64,000 nt of DNA from Actinotalea sp. Marseille-Q4924 (GCF_916618755.1 NZ_CAKAKB010000001.1:62001-126000), one strand, 5' to 3'. Shown: positions 1-8,815, counted from the stretch's first letter. Numbers and translations: made by a program. Notes: generated from the sequence alone by a model not told the origin.

Positions 1-331
1 CGAGGATCCCCGCACCGACGAGCAGCGCCAGGGTGATGCCGTGGGGCCCGAGGAGCTGGTCGCCCAGCAGGCCGAGCGCACCGCCGAGCACGATCGCCGT
101 CAGGCCCCGCATCGCCTCCGCCGCGGAGCGGGACACCGCCGGGTGCATCGTGGCGACCGCACCGAACGGTGCGTAGAACGTGTAGTCCGCGGCGCCGGGG
201 ACCTGCAGGGCGACGAGCCACGCGACCAGGGCCGCGAGGGCGGTCTTCCCGGCCAGGGTCGTGCGCGGGTGACGGAGCAGGCGCAGCGCCCGGCGTCCGG
301 GGCGGAGCCCGGTGGGGCGGGGATGAGGCAT
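1..331 (-). CDS. FUSC/aromatic acid exporter-like membrane protein (partial)
   Basis: The first 110 residues of a protein that runs off the left edge. After a basic N-terminus (about residues 1-27) comes a hydrophobic helix (LAALVAWLVALQVPG), then a TFYAPFGAVATMHPAVSRS segment and a Gly/Leu-rich helix. This order is typical of the N-terminal membrane half of FUSC/ArAE exporters, which pump aromatic acids and similar compounds. The start is the ATG at 331-329, but its GGAGG lies only one base upstream, so the true start could differ. No other in-frame start seen upstream is better. The family call rests on pattern only, because the C-terminal half is missing. Confidence 0.6.
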   Translation of the reverse strand, partial: MPHPRPTGLRPGRRALRLLRHPRTTLAGKTALAALVAWLVALQVPGAADYTFYAPFGAVATMHPAVSRSAAEAMRGLTAIVLGGALGLLGDQLLGPHGITLALLVGAGIL

Positions 332-425
332 CCCTCCAGTGAAACAAGATCGGCAGCATCGGCAACCCCGGCCGAGGACCCGCAGGTCAGCGCGCCGCCG
401 CGACGTCCGGCTCGCGGACGGCCGC

Positions 426-1790
426 TCAGCCCCCGGTCACCATCCACGCCGTCCCCCGTGCCCGAAGACCGGTCGTGACGGCGCGCGCGAGCATGAAGAG
501 GCCGGCGAACGCCACCCAGGACCAGGCGAGACCGACGGCGCCGTCGTCGGCCCACGTGCGGACCGCGACCGCGGCCGGGGCGTACACGAGGAGCGTCGCC
601 AGGCCGACCAGGGCGAGGTAGCGGCCGTCACCCGCGCCGATGAGCACGCCGTCGAGGACGAAGACCCACCCGGCGACGGGCAGCGTCACCGCGACGATCC
701 ACAGGGCGAGGGCGACGGCGCGTCGGACGGCGTCGTCGTCGGTGAAGAGCGGCCCGAGCCACCAGGCCAGCGGGGCCAGGAGCAGGCCGATGGCCACGCC
801 CGCGCCCGTCCCCCACTGCAGGGTCCGGCGCAGCACCGCCCGCGTGCCGACGACGTCGCCTGCACCGAGACCGCGCCCGACGAGCGCCTGTGCGGCGATG
901 GCGAGCGCGTCGAGCGCGAAGGCGATGAGGCCCCACACCGCCATGACGACCTGGTGACCGGCGAGCGACACGGTCCCCAGCCCCGCGGCGACCCACGCGG
1001 CCAGGAGCAGCGCCGCCCGCAGGGAGAGCGTCCGCAGGAGCAGGGGGACGCCGGCGCGTGCCCCGTGCAGCACGCCTGCCCCGGACGGGCCCAGCCCGAT
1101 GCCCTCGCGTCGCGCCCCCCGCACGACGACGGCCCCCAGCACCGTGGCCATGAGCAGCTGCGTCACCGCCGTGCCCAGGCCCGAGCCCGCGACACCCATG
1201 CCGACGACGAGGACGAGCACCACCGAGAGCACCGCGTTGAGCACCGCCCCGCCGGCAGCGACCCACAGCGGCGTCCGCGTGTCGAGCATGCCGCGCAGGA
1301 CCCCGGTCGCCGCGAGGACGACGAGCATCCCCGGCAGCCCGGGCGCGGACCAGCGCAGGTAGGCGACCGCGTGCGGGAGGACCTCCGCGGGTGCGCCCAG
1401 CCCGGCCAGCAGCCACGGTGCCGTGGCGAGCAGCGCAGCGGCGAGGACGGCGCCCAGGCCCGCCGCGATCCACAGGCCGTCGACCCCGAGCCGCAGCGCC
1501 CGTGCGCGGTCCCCGGCGCCCAGGGAGCGTGCGACGCTCGCCGTGGTCGTGTACGCGAGGAAGACGCACAGCCCGACGGCGGTCGTCAGGACGGTCCCGG
1601 CGAGCGCGAGCCCCGCGAGCGGGGCGGTGCCCAGGCGCCCGACGACGACCGAGTCGACGAGGACGAAGAGCGGTTCGGCGACGAGGGCGCCGAGCGAGGG
1701 GAGCGCCAGGGCGAGGATCTGGCGGTCGACCGGGCGGAGCCGGGCCCGCCACGAGGTCGCGCGTCGCTCCTGCGCCTGCCGTCCGCCCAC
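426..1790 (-). CDS. MATE family efflux transporter
   Basis: An integral membrane antiporter of about 454 residues, the usual MATE length, with about 12 hydrophobic helices in two homologous halves. It opens with DRQILALALPSLGALVAEPLFVL-type sequence and carries VDSVVVGRLG in helix 1-2, both characteristic of MATE/DinF proteins that export drugs or metabolites using Na+ or H+ gradients. The frame stays open far upstream, antisense to the next gene. I place the start at the GTG at 1790, just before the conserved region, because a TACCGT box ends 8 bases upstream, as in other leaderless genes of this window. Substrate unknown. It is divergent from the sugar epimerase gene. Confidence 0.85.
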   Translation of the reverse strand: MGGRQAQERRATSWRARLRPVDRQILALALPSLGALVAEPLFVLVDSVVVGRLGTAPLAGLALAGTVLTTAVGLCVFLAYTTTASVARSLGAGDRARALRLGVDGLWIAAGLGAVLAAALLATAPWLLAGLGAPAEVLPHAVAYLRWSAPGLPGMLVVLAATGVLRGMLDTRTPLWVAAGGAVLNAVLSVVLVLVVGMGVAGSGLGTAVTQLLMATVLGAVVVRGARREGIGLGPSGAGVLHGARAGVPLLLRTLSLRAALLLAAWVAAGLGTVSLAGHQVVMAVWGLIAFALDALAIAAQALVGRGLGAGDVVGTRAVLRRTLQWGTGAGVAIGLLLAPLAWWLGPLFTDDDAVRRAVALALWIVAVTLPVAGWVFVLDGVLIGAGDGRYLALVGLATLLVYAPAAVAVRTWADDGAVGLAWSWVAFAGLFMLARAVTTGLRARGTAWMVTGG

Positions 1791-1928
1791 GGGGCACGAC
1801 GGTACGCCCGCGTGCCCGGCGGGCGCCTCGCGGGTCCGCGTGCGCCCCGCGAGGCAGCCGGGAAGCCCTACCGTGGCGACCGTCCCACCAACGCCCGGCG
1901 CACCTCCGTGCCGGCAGGAGGAGCCGAC

Positions 1929-3170
1929 ATGACCCGTCCCGGTGACACCGACCACCTCGCCGCCCAGCGCGCGGACCTGCTGCGGTTCGCGGCCGGCGCG
2001 GAGCACGCGGACGGGTTCGGCTACCTCGACGAGGGCGGCCGGATCGACCGCACGCGCCCGGTCGAGCTGTGGATCACGTGCCGCATGACGCACGTCTTCA
2101 GCCTGGGTGCGCTCGCGGACGAGCCCCCGGCCGACGGCGGCCCGTCGCGCCCGGAGCTGCTGCGGCTCGCCGCGCACGGGGTGTCGGCTCTTCGCGCCGC
2201 GCTGCACGACGACGAGCACGGCGGCTGGTTCGCGGCCGTGCACCCGGACGCCAGGGTCGACGACCGCAAGCAGGCCTACGGCCACGCCTTCGTGGTGCTC
2301 GCCGCGAGCTCGGCCGCGGCGGCCGGGGTCGACGGCGCGGAGAAGCTGCTGGCGGACGCCCTGGCGGTCCACGAGCAGCGGTTCTGGGACGACGCCGCGG
2401 GACTCGCGGTGGAGGAGTGGGACGCGGCGTGGACGACGCTCGACACGTACCGGGGCGTCAACGCCAACATGCACACGGTCGAGGCGTACCTCGCGGCCGG
2501 GGACGTCACCGGTGAGCAGCTGTGGCACCGCCGGGCGGCGCGGATCGGGGCGCACGTCGTCGGCTGGGCGCGGGAGAACGACTGGCGCATCCCCGAGCAC
2601 TTCGACGCGGACTGGACACCGCTGCTCGAGCACCACCGGGACCGGCCGGCGGATCCCTTCCGCCCGTACGGCGCGACGGTCGGCCACGGGCTGGAGTGGG
2701 CGCGGCTGCTCGTGGCCCTGGACCGTTCGCTGGGGGACGGCGCCCCCGAGGGGCTCGTGGAGGCCGCCGTGGCGCTGACCGAGCGCGCTGTCGCGGACGG
2801 CTGGTCGGTGGACGGTGCGGACGGCTTCGTCTACACGACCGACTGGTCCGGCCGGCCGGTGGTGCGGGCCCGGATGCACTGGGTCGCTGCCGAGGCCGTG
2901 AGCACGGCGTACGTCCTGCACCAGGTCACCGGTGACCAGCGCTGGGCCGACGACGCCGCGACCTGGTGGGCGTACGTCGACCGCTACCTCGTCGACCACG
3001 AGCGCGGGTCGTGGCACCACGAGCTCGACACCGACAACCGGGTGTCCGGCGAGGTGTGGCCGGGCAAGCCGGACGCGTACCACGCGTACCAGGCGGCGGT
3101 GCTCCCGCTGCTGCCGGTGGTGCCGTCCTTCGCGACGGCCCTGCGCGTGCGGCACGAGTGGGGCGCCTGA
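1929..3170 (+). CDS. AGE family sugar epimerase/isomerase
   Basis: A cytoplasmic (alpha/alpha)6-barrel enzyme of 413 residues, the normal length for the N-acylglucosamine 2-epimerase superfamily (acylglucosamine epimerase, cellobiose epimerase, mannose isomerase, YihS). Visible family signatures are the NANMH-E-like stretch near residue 178, an RMHWVAEA helix with a conserved His near 317, and a KPDAYHAYQA C-terminal signature. The start ATG is preceded by GGAGGAG. The sequence does not decide the substrate; mannose/fructose isomerase or a sulfoquinovose-isomerase-like role are both possible. It is followed by a hairpin (3204-3221) and then the dnaB control region, so it looks monocistronic. 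Confidence 0.82.
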   Translation: MTRPGDTDHLAAQRADLLRFAAGAEHADGFGYLDEGGRIDRTRPVELWITCRMTHVFSLGALADEPPADGGPSRPELLRLAAHGVSALRAALHDDEHGGWFAAVHPDARVDDRKQAYGHAFVVLAASSAAAAGVDGAEKLLADALAVHEQRFWDDAAGLAVEEWDAAWTTLDTYRGVNANMHTVEAYLAAGDVTGEQLWHRRAARIGAHVVGWARENDWRIPEHFDADWTPLLEHHRDRPADPFRPYGATVGHGLEWARLLVALDRSLGDGAPEGLVEAAVALTERAVADGWSVDGADGFVYTTDWSGRPVVRARMHWVAAEAVSTAYVLHQVTGDQRWADDAATWWAYVDRYLVDHERGSWHHELDTDNRVSGEVWPGKPDAYHAYQAAVLPLLPVVPSFATALRVRHEWGA

Positions 3171-3377
3171 CGTCCACACCGGGTGCGACTGCTGTCCACC
3201 TGGTGGTCGCCTGGCGGACCAGTTCCGGTCCACAGGCCGCCCGGGGCATCGGTGCAGGTCCGCGCCGTCTCCCACCGGTCGTCCCACGATGTCCACAGGT
3301 CTGTCCACCGCCTGTGCACAGACGAGTCGGACAGGGTCCACAGGCACCCGGGGCTTGTCCCCAGGCCGGTGCACAGG
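3171..3377 (+). promoter_or_regulatory. Cluster of DnaA-box-like sites upstream of dnaB
   Basis: Within about 205 bases there are six words of the form GTNCACA (near 3172, 3228, 3291, 3314, 3336, 3369), three relatives TGTCCACC or TGTCCCCA (3193, 3302, 3356), and all lie in the same orientation. Actinobacterial DnaA boxes resemble TTGTCCACA, and the general bacterial core is TTATNCACA, so this is a dense cluster of near-consensus DnaA sites. It lies just upstream of the likely dnaB promoter. Binding by DnaA is inference; the repeats themselves are plain in the sequence. Confidence 0.55.
3204..3221 (+). terminator. Hairpin after the AGE epimerase gene
   Basis: TGGTCGCC and GGCGGACCA pair around a single T with one bulged G, 33 bases after the stop codon of the epimerase gene. 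There is no T-run, as is common for actinobacterial terminators. It lies inside the DnaA-box-like cluster. Confidence 0.4.
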
Positions 3378-3393
3378 ACGGAGGTCCCACCAC

Positions 3394-3423
3394 TTGGAGG
3401 CGCGCCGGGACCGGGCCTAACGT
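3394..3423 (+). promoter_or_regulatory. Candidate dnaB promoter
   Basis: TTGGAG (3394-3399) and TAACGT (3418-3423) are separated by 18 bases and resemble an actinobacterial housekeeping -35/-10 pair. This would give dnaB a leader of roughly 160 bases. The rest of the spacer, 3424-3575, shows no further gene or clear hairpin. Confidence 0.35.
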
Positions 3424-3590
3424 CACGCGCGGCGACCGGTGACTGGTCCGGCGTGCCACCGAACGGCGTCGTCCTCGGACGCGGGCCGTGTCGGTGCTCC
3501 GCGGTAGGACGGGGACCAGGAACGGACGCACGACCGACGTCCGTCGCGACGGGCGGCGGTCGCCGGGGACGCAGTGGAGGTGGGCAGCGG

Positions 3591-4967
3591 TTGAGCATCG
3601 ACGAGCTCGAGACGAGTCTCGGGGCACCCCGGCGGGAGCACTACGACCGGACCCCGCCCCAGGACATCGTGGCCGAGCAGTCGGTGCTCGGCGGCATGAT
3701 GCTCTCCAAGGACGCGATCGCCGACGTCGTCGAAGAGGTCAAGGGCACGGACTTCTACCGTCCCTCCCACGAGATGGTCTACGACGCGATCCTCGACCTC
3801 TACGGCCGGGGTGAGCCGGCGGACGCCGTCACGGTGGCGGCGGAGCTGACCAAGCGCGGCGAGATCGGCCGCGTCGGCGGGGCCCCCTACCTCCACACGC
3901 TCATCTCGATGGTGCCCACCGCGGCCAATGCCGGCTACTACGCCCGCATCGTGCGGGAGCGGGCGGTGCTGCGTCGCCTGGTCGAGGCCGGCACGCGCAT
4001 CGTCCAGCTCGGCTACGCGGCCGACGGCGGGGACGTCGAGGAGCTCGTCAACAACGCCCAGGCGGAGATCTACGCCGTCTCGGAGAACCGCACGAGCGAG
4101 GACTACCTGCCGCTCTCCGAGATCATCAACGGGGCGATGGAGGAGATCGAGGCCGCGAGCAACCGCGGCGAGGGCATGGTCGGCGTGCCGACCGGCTTCT
4201 CGGACCTCGACCGCCTGACGAACGGCCTGCACCCCGGGCAGATGGTCGTCATCGCCGCACGACCGGCGATGGGCAAGTCGACGATGGGGCTGGACGTCCT
4301 CCGGTCCGCGGCCATCCGGCACAACATGGCGTCGGTGATCTTCTCCCTCGAGATGAGCCGCAACGAGATCACGATGCGTCTGCTCTCCGCCGAGGGCCGC
4401 GTACCCCTGCAGAACATGCGCAAGGGCACCATGCGCGACGAGGACTGGCAGCGCCTGGCCTCGACGATGGGCAAGGTCTCCCAGGCGCCGCTGTTCATCG
4501 ACGACTCGCCGAACATGTCGCTCATGGAGATCCGCGCGAAGTGCCGGCGGCTCAAGCAGCGGCACGACCTCAAGCTCGTCGTCATCGACTACCTGCAGCT
4601 CATGAGCTCCGGCAAGCGCGTCGAGTCCCGCCAGCAGGAGGTCTCGGAGTTCTCGCGTGCGCTGAAGCTCCTCGCCAAGGAGCTCGAGGTCCCGGTCATC
4701 GCGATCTCACAGCTGAACCGCGGCGCGGAGCAGCGCACGGACAAGCGGCCGCAGATGAGCGACCTGCGCGAGTCCGGCGCGATCGAGCAGGACGCGGACG
4801 TCATCATCCTGCTGCACCGCGAGGACGCCTACGAGAAGGAGTCGCCGCGCGCCGGCGAGGCCGACATCATCGTCGCCAAGCACCGCAACGGGCCGACGGA
4901 CAACATCGTCGTCGCGTTCCAGGGCCACTACGCCCGGTTCGTCGACATGGCGCCCGAAGGCATGTGA
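3591..4967 (+). CDS. dnaB: Replicative DNA helicase DnaB
   Basis: The hexameric 5'-3' helicase that unwinds the replication fork and recruits primase. It has 458 residues, a normal intein-free length. The N-terminal DnaB_N domain begins at PQDIVAEQSVLGGM. The RecA-like domain holds Walker A ARPAMGKST (Lys 229), Walker B VVIDYLQLM, and the SQLNRGAEQR and DLRESGAIEQDADV motifs. The start is TTG at 3591, with GGAGGTG upstream, giving MSIDEL; the open frame further upstream is not conserved-looking. In many bacteria dnaB follows the rpsF-ssb-rpsR-rplI ribosomal genes. Here it instead stands after a spacer with DnaA-box-like sites and is followed 14 bases later by a VOC gene. Confidence 0.97.
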   Translation: MSIDELETSLGAPRREHYDRTPPQDIVAEQSVLGGMMLSKDAIADVVEEVKGTDFYRPSHEMVYDAILDLYGRGEPADAVTVAAELTKRGEIGRVGGAPYLHTLISMVPTAANAGYYARIVRERAVLRRLVEAGTRIVQLGYAADGGDVEELVNNAQAEIYAVSENRTSEDYLPLSEIINGAMEEIEAASNRGEGMVGVPTGFSDLDRLTNGLHPGQMVVIAARPAMGKSTMGLDVLRSAAIRHNMASVIFSLEMSRNEITMRLLSAEGRVPLQNMRKGTMRDEDWQRLASTMGKVSQAPLFIDDSPNMSLMEIRAKCRRLKQRHDLKLVVIDYLQLMSSGKRVESRQQEVSEFSRALKLLAKELEVPVIAISQLNRGAEQRTDKRPQMSDLRESGAIEQDADVIILLHREDAYEKESPRAGEADIIVAKHRNGPTDNIVVAFQGHYARFVDMAPEGM

Positions 4968-4981
4968 CCCAAGGAGGAACG

Positions 4982-5368
4982 GTGCACCGCAGCCGGCTGT
5001 CCACGATCCTCATCGACGTGCCGTCGCCCGACGTCGACGCCGCCCGCGCGTTCTGGTCACGCGCCCTCGGCGTCGAGGCGAGGCCCGTCCCGGGGGAGGA
5101 GCAGTACACGACGCTCGTCGGCGCCCTGCCGGGCCTCGTCACCGCGGTCCAGGAGATCCACGACGACGCCCCACGGTTCCACGTCGACATCGAGACCGAC
5201 GACGTCGCCGCGGAGACCGCCCGGCTGACGGTCCTCGGGGCGGTCGAGATCGCCGCGTGGCTCGAGTGCCGCACGCTCCGGGCCCCGGGCGGTCACCTGC
5301 TCTGCGTCATCCCGCTCCACTCGCCGGAGGAGGAGTTCGCGGCGCGTGCGACCGTGTGGGAGGACTAG
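4982..5368 (+). CDS. VOC superfamily (glyoxalase-like) protein
   Basis: A small cytoplasmic protein of 128 residues with one or two beta-alpha-beta-beta-beta vicinal-oxygen-chelate modules. It starts with LSTILIDVPSPDVDAARAFW and ends with a GGHLLCVIPL strand, the typical layout of glyoxalase/bleomycin-resistance/dioxygenase-like proteins. Start GTG at 4982, preceded by a strong AAGGAGGAA. It lies 14 bases after dnaB and is probably cotranscribed. Substrate not predictable. Confidence 0.75.
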   Translation: MHRSRLSTILIDVPSPDVDAARAFWSRALGVEARPVPGEEQYTTLVGALPGLVTAVQEIHDDAPRFHVDIETDDVAAETARLTVLGAVEIAAWLECRTLRAPGGHLLCVIPLHSPEEEFAARATVWED

Positions 5369-5398
5369 GACGAGCGGCACGACGGCGCGTCGGGCGGG

Positions 5399-7117
5399 CT
5401 AGGGACGCGGGTCGCCGACGGCTGTCTCGACACCGGCGGATCGCCTCGTGTCCGCCACCCCGTGGACGGTGCGTGCCTCCCAGTCGACCTCGAGCGCCTG
5501 GACCGATCCGTAGCTCGCCCGGCTCCCGGGGGGCGTCACCCGGACCGCGTAGCCGCGGGCCTCGAGCTCCGCGCGGAGGCGGTCGGACTCCAGTCGCATC
5601 TGCCCACCGGTCAGCATGAACCGCTCGGCGGGCACGGCCTCCTCCAGGTCCTGCCCGTGCAGCGCCCAGAGCGACACGACCTGCGCCGTGGTGTTCGGGA
5701 TCTGACCGCCTCCCGGCGTGCCGATGACGAGCGCCGGACGGTCCTGCCCGTCGAGGAGCATCGACGGCGAGCTCCACGTGACCGACCGTCGCCCGGGCGC
5801 GGGGGTGTTCGCGTCGGTCGCGCCGATGTCGCTGAACCGTTCCAGCTGGTCGTTCATGAAGAAGCCCGCGACGTACTGCCCCGAGCCCCAGTAGTTGGTG
5901 ATCGTGTTGGTCATGGACACGGCCATCCCGTCGGCGTCGACCACCGAGATGTGTGTCGTGTTCGCGGCACCCTCGTAGGGCACGCCGGTGGCCGTCCGGG
6001 CCGCGTCGCCCAGTCCCGCGGCGATCGCGGCGTTCGCCTGCGGGTCGGTGAGCTGCTCGACGGGGACGTCCACGAACGCGGGGTCGCCGAACGACCGCTG
6101 CACCGACTCCTCCGCGACCTGCCACGCTCGCGACTGCAGCTCCACGAAGTCCGCAGACGCGGGGTCGACACCACCGATGCCTGAGGCCTCCGCGATCTGG
6201 AGCATCTGGATGATCGCGGCTCCCGGGAGCGCCGGAGCGCCCGAGAGCATCGTGTAGTCCCCGACCGGCCCCCGTGCCGGTGCCGACTCCTGGACGGCGT
6301 ACGCCGAGAGGGACTGCGGGTCGATGCCCTCGACCGCCGAGAGCGCGGGCACGAGCGACCCGGTGTAGAACGCGTCGGGTCCTTCCGTGGCGAGCGTCCG
6401 CATGGTCGAGGCGAGCTCCGCCTGCACGAGCGTGTCGCCCTCCCGCAGGGGGGACCCGTCGGGGCGGTTGAAGTGCGGCAGCCCGGATGTCACCGCCCGT
6501 CCCGGCTCACCGCCGATCGTCCCGGCCAGGTAGCCCGAGACGGGCCCGCCGGCCTCCGCGATCCGGATGGCAGGCTCCAGGAGGGCAGCCCACTCCAGCG
6601 TCCCGTGCTGCTCGTGCAGCCGTGCCATGCCGGCCACGAATCCCGGGATCCCGGTGCCGCTCGCCGGGACGGTGCCCGTGACGTCGACGACCTCCCGGTA
6701 GTCGTAGTTCAGGGCCTGGCCGTCGGCGACGACGATCGACGCCCCGCCACCGCCGATGCCCGACGACGCCGGCTGCATCACCGCGTCCGCGAAGGCCGCG
6801 GCGACGGCGGCGTCCACCGCGGTCCCGCCCTGCTCCAGGGCCTCCATCCCGGCGCGGGTCGCCAGCGGATGACCCGAGCTGACGCCGTAGGCACCGAGGG
6901 CGGCCGGCTCGGGAGTGGGGGTCGGCGTCGGCGTCGGCGCGTCCTCGACCGGTGACGGCGACGTGCCGACCGGCGGCTCCTCCGGGGCCCGCTCCGGCGT
7001 CGTGCAGCCGGCCACGAGCAGCAGCGCACCACCCGCGGCCCAGCGCCGCAGCGCGTCGCGCCTCGCCGGGCGCGTGCTCGTCGCGGACGCGGTGTGACGG
7101 CGTCGACCTCGGATCAT
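5399..7117 (-). CDS. ggt: Gamma-glutamyltransferase, lipoprotein
   Basis: A secreted, self-cleaving N-terminal nucleophile hydrolase that removes or transfers gamma-glutamyl groups. 572 residues from ATG 7117, preceded by GAGGAG. The N-terminus is a twin-Arg-bearing signal ending in LLLVAGC, a lipobox, followed by a Thr/Pro linker with (PT)n repeats, so it should be anchored to the outer face of the membrane. The family core starts at GVSSGHPLATRAGMEAL. The processing site is NTTH, with the predicted nucleophile at Thr 387, and the glycine loop is GTPGGGQ (GSPGG in many relatives). The actinobacterial substrate is uncertain: glutathione is usually absent, so other gamma-glutamyl compounds are more likely. 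Confidence 0.9.
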   Translation of the reverse strand: MIRGRRRHTASATSTRPARRDALRRWAAGGALLLVAGCTTPERAPEEPPVGTSPSPVEDAPTPTPTPTPEPAALGAYGVSSGHPLATRAGMEALEQGGTAVDAAVAAAFADAVMQPASSGIGGGGASIVVADGQALNYDYREVVDVTGTVPASGTGIPGFVAGMARLHEQHGTLEWAALLEPAIRIAEAGGPVSGYLAGTIGGEPGRAVTSGLPHFNRPDGSPLREGDTLVQAELASTMRTLATEGPDAFYTGSLVPALSAVEGIDPQSLSAYAVQESAPARGPVGDYTMLSGAPALPGAAIIQMLQIAEASGIGGVDPASADFVELQSRAWQVAEESVQRSFGDPAFVDVPVEQLTDPQANAAIAAGLGDAARTATGVPYEGAANTTHISVVDADGMAVSMTNTITNYWGSGQYVAGFFMNDQLERFSDIGATDANTPAPGRRSVTWSSPSMLLDGQDRPALVIGTPGGGQIPNTTAQVVSLWALHGQDLEEAVPAERFMLTGGQMRLESDRLRAELEARGYAVRVTPPGSRASYGSVQALEVDWEARTVHGVADTRRSAGVETAVGDPRP

Positions 7118-7169
7118 CGGCGAAGGGCTCCTCGAACAGGCTGCAGAGACGATGGCGGTGGACGGGCTC

Positions 7170-8297
7170 TCAGGCGGCGGTGCGCAGCCACGAGGCCCGC
7201 AGGACCCACTCGAGCGGCCCGACCTCGGTGACACGGCGCCACACCACGGCCAGCCCGAGGAAGGACGCGATCATGAGTGCGCTCACGGCCGCACCGCGGG
7301 CGAGGGTGAAGCCGTCGGCGGGCGTGAGCAGTGCCAGAACGAGGACGTGGAGCACGTAGAGGGTCAGGGCCAGTCGCCCCGCGGCCACGAGCGGACCCGC
7401 GACCCGGGCACCGCGGGCGCCGAGGAGCACGAGGCCGGCGACGACGGCGAGCGCACCACCGACGCTGCTGACGAGCCACAACGGCATCTGACCGTGGGCT
7501 GCCCCGGTGAGCAGCCGCGCGGCGCCGACGTCGCCGTCGCGATCCAGGATGCTCATGGACACGAGGCTGAGGCCGAAGGCCACGACCGCGGCCACCGTGC
7601 CCCACACCACCAGGCGCGCGAGCACCCCTCGGTCGCGCAGGTCGAGGCGGGAGAACCACAGACCGACCAGGAACGGGACGCACCACGTCACCAGCGGGTA
7701 GCGCCCCGAGAGGACGAGGCCGTGCAGCACCTCGGCGACCGGGTTGCCCAGCTCGAGCGGCGGACCCGAGTGGTGGTCGCGGCCCGCGGCCATGAGGTGC
7801 GAGACGTAGAGGACGGGTCCCACCACCGTCATCGCCAGCGCGAGACCGAGCAGCACGGCCCGGGGCGCCCGGTGGACCAGGAGCGCGAGGAGGAACAGCA
7901 CGCCGTACACCGGCAGGATCACCGACACGTCGTCGGTCAGTCGCTGGAGGGCGAGCCCGCCGAGGAGGAGGACGGCCGCACGCCACACCACCACGCGCCA
8001 CTGCCGCCCTGCGCCCGGTCGCGGTCGCAGCATCAGGCCCATCCCGATCCCGGCGATGACGACGAAGAGCACGGAGGCGCGCCCGTACGGCAGGAGGTAC
8101 AGGCGGTGCAGCAGGCCATCCGCCTCGACCGGCCCGACGTTGACGACGATCATGCCGATGAGCGCCAGACCCCGCGCCGCGTCGATGCCCGTCAGCCGCT
8201 GGGTCGGGGCCGTGGCGCCGGCCCGCCCGGGGACGTCGAGGGCCGGCACCGGCGCGCTCGCCCGCGCCGTGGTCGAGCTGTCGGTGGCCTCAGCCAT
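7170..8297 (-). CDS. DUF418/DUF1624-like multi-pass membrane protein
   Basis: 375 residues with about ten hydrophobic helices. The conserved opening RLTGIDAARGLALIGMIVVN, the long central loop and the LTLYVLHVLVL helix near the C-terminus resemble the acyltransferase-3/DUF418/heparan-acetyltransferase-like group. Members may transfer acyl groups across the membrane, but most are uncharacterised. Start ATG at 8297 with GGGAG upstream. Divergent from the arsR-type gene, with a 140-base shared upstream region. Confidence 0.7.
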   Translation of the reverse strand: MAEATDSSTTARASAPVPALDVPGRAGATAPTQRLTGIDAARGLALIGMIVVNVGPVEADGLLHRLYLLPYGRASVLFVVIAGIGMGLMLRPRPGAGRQWRVVVWRAAVLLLGGLALQRLTDDVSVILPVYGVLFLLALLVHRAPRAVLLGLALAMTVVGPVLYVSHLMAAGRDHHSGPPLELGNPVAEVLHGLVLSGRYPLVTWCVPFLVGLWFSRLDLRDRGVLARLVVWGTVAAVVAFGLSLVSMSILDRDGDVGAARLLTGAAHGQMPLWLVSSVGGALAVVAGLVLLGARGARVAGPLVAAGRLALTLYVLHVLVLALLTPADGFTLARGAAVSALMIASFLGLAVVWRRVTEVGPLEWVLRASWLRTAA

Positions 8298-8343
8298 GCG
8301 CTCTCTCCCGCTCCCGGTCGCCGCGGACCTTGATCGAGCGTAG

Positions 8344-8378
8344 GTGGGTGGCCGCCGTCCGGCTCGCCGACCACCCAC
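8344..8378. promoter_or_regulatory. Inverted repeat between the DUF418 and arsR-type genes
   Basis: GTGGGTGG (8344-8351) and CCACCCAC (8371-8378) form a perfect 8-base inverted repeat with a 19-base spacer in the divergent region. It could be an operator shared by both genes or a hairpin in either transcript. Confidence 0.35.
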
Positions 8379-8437
8379 ACCGGCGTGCGGACGTTCGTCC
8401 CAGGGCTGCGCCCCGCCGGGCACCTAACGTCTCAAGC

Positions 8438-8815
8438 ATGGCTGGATCATCGGTCGTTGAATCGACCGGGTCACCGGCCGGACCTGCGACCCGGTCGGCG
8501 TCCGACGACGACGCTCTCACGCTCCTCCAGGCGGTCGCCGACCCTGTCCGCTGGGCGGTCGTGACCGTCCTCACGGACGGCCCCCTGTGCGTGTGCGACA
8601 TCAAGGAGCGGGTGCCCGTCCCGGGGAACCTCCTCAGCTACCACCTCAAGGTCCTGCGCACGTCGGGCCTGGTGAGCGCGTCGCGCCGCGGCCGCTGGGT
8701 CGACTACGCCCTCGCCGACGACGCCCGCGCCCGCCTCGTCGCCGCGCTCCCGGTCCCCGGCGCGGCCGCCGCGAGCGGCGGATCCTCGAGCGGCGGATCC
8801 TCGAGCCGACCGTGA
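8438..8815 (+). CDS. ArsR/SmtB family metal-responsive repressor
   Basis: A winged-helix repressor of 125 residues. The DNA-binding domain runs from about residue 27 (LTLLQAVADPVRWAVV) to 105. The recognition region contains LCVCDI (Cys 51 and Cys 53), matching the ELCVCDL metal site of ArsR proteins that sense As(III), Sb(III) or related soft metals. The only in-frame start is ATG 8438; it has no ribosome binding site but a TAACGT box 7 bases upstream, suggesting a leaderless mRNA. The C-terminus is a Ser/Gly tail made by a perfect 15-base tandem repeat. It overlaps the permease gene by GTGA, so the pair is translationally coupled. Confidence 0.88.
   Translation: MAGSSVVESTGSPAGPATRSASDDDALTLLQAVADPVRWAVVTVLTDGPLCVCDIKERVPVPGNLLSYHLKVLRTSGLVSASRRGRWVDYALADDARARLVAALPVPGAAAASGGSSSGGSSSRP
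8451..8468. promoter_or_regulatory. 18-base inverted repeat in the arsR-type gene start
   Basis: CGGTCG and CGACCG flank TTGAAT in a perfect 6-6-6 inverted repeat. It lies within codons 5-11 of the arsR-type gene, which would be downstream of the predicted transcription start and well placed for autorepression. No binding evidence. Confidence 0.3.
8773..8802 (+). repeat. Perfect 15-base tandem duplication in the arsR-type 3' end
   Basis: The unit GAGCGGCGGATCCTC occurs twice in a row (8773-8787, 8788-8802). Its length keeps the frame, so copy-number change would only lengthen or shorten the SGGSS tail of the repressor. Confidence 0.9.

Noticed and set aside
339-1928. Long plus-strand frame running into the AGE epimerase gene
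   Set aside because: The part before 1929 is antisense to the MATE gene and lacks any family pattern; the ribosome binding site at 1916-1923 supports a start at 1929.
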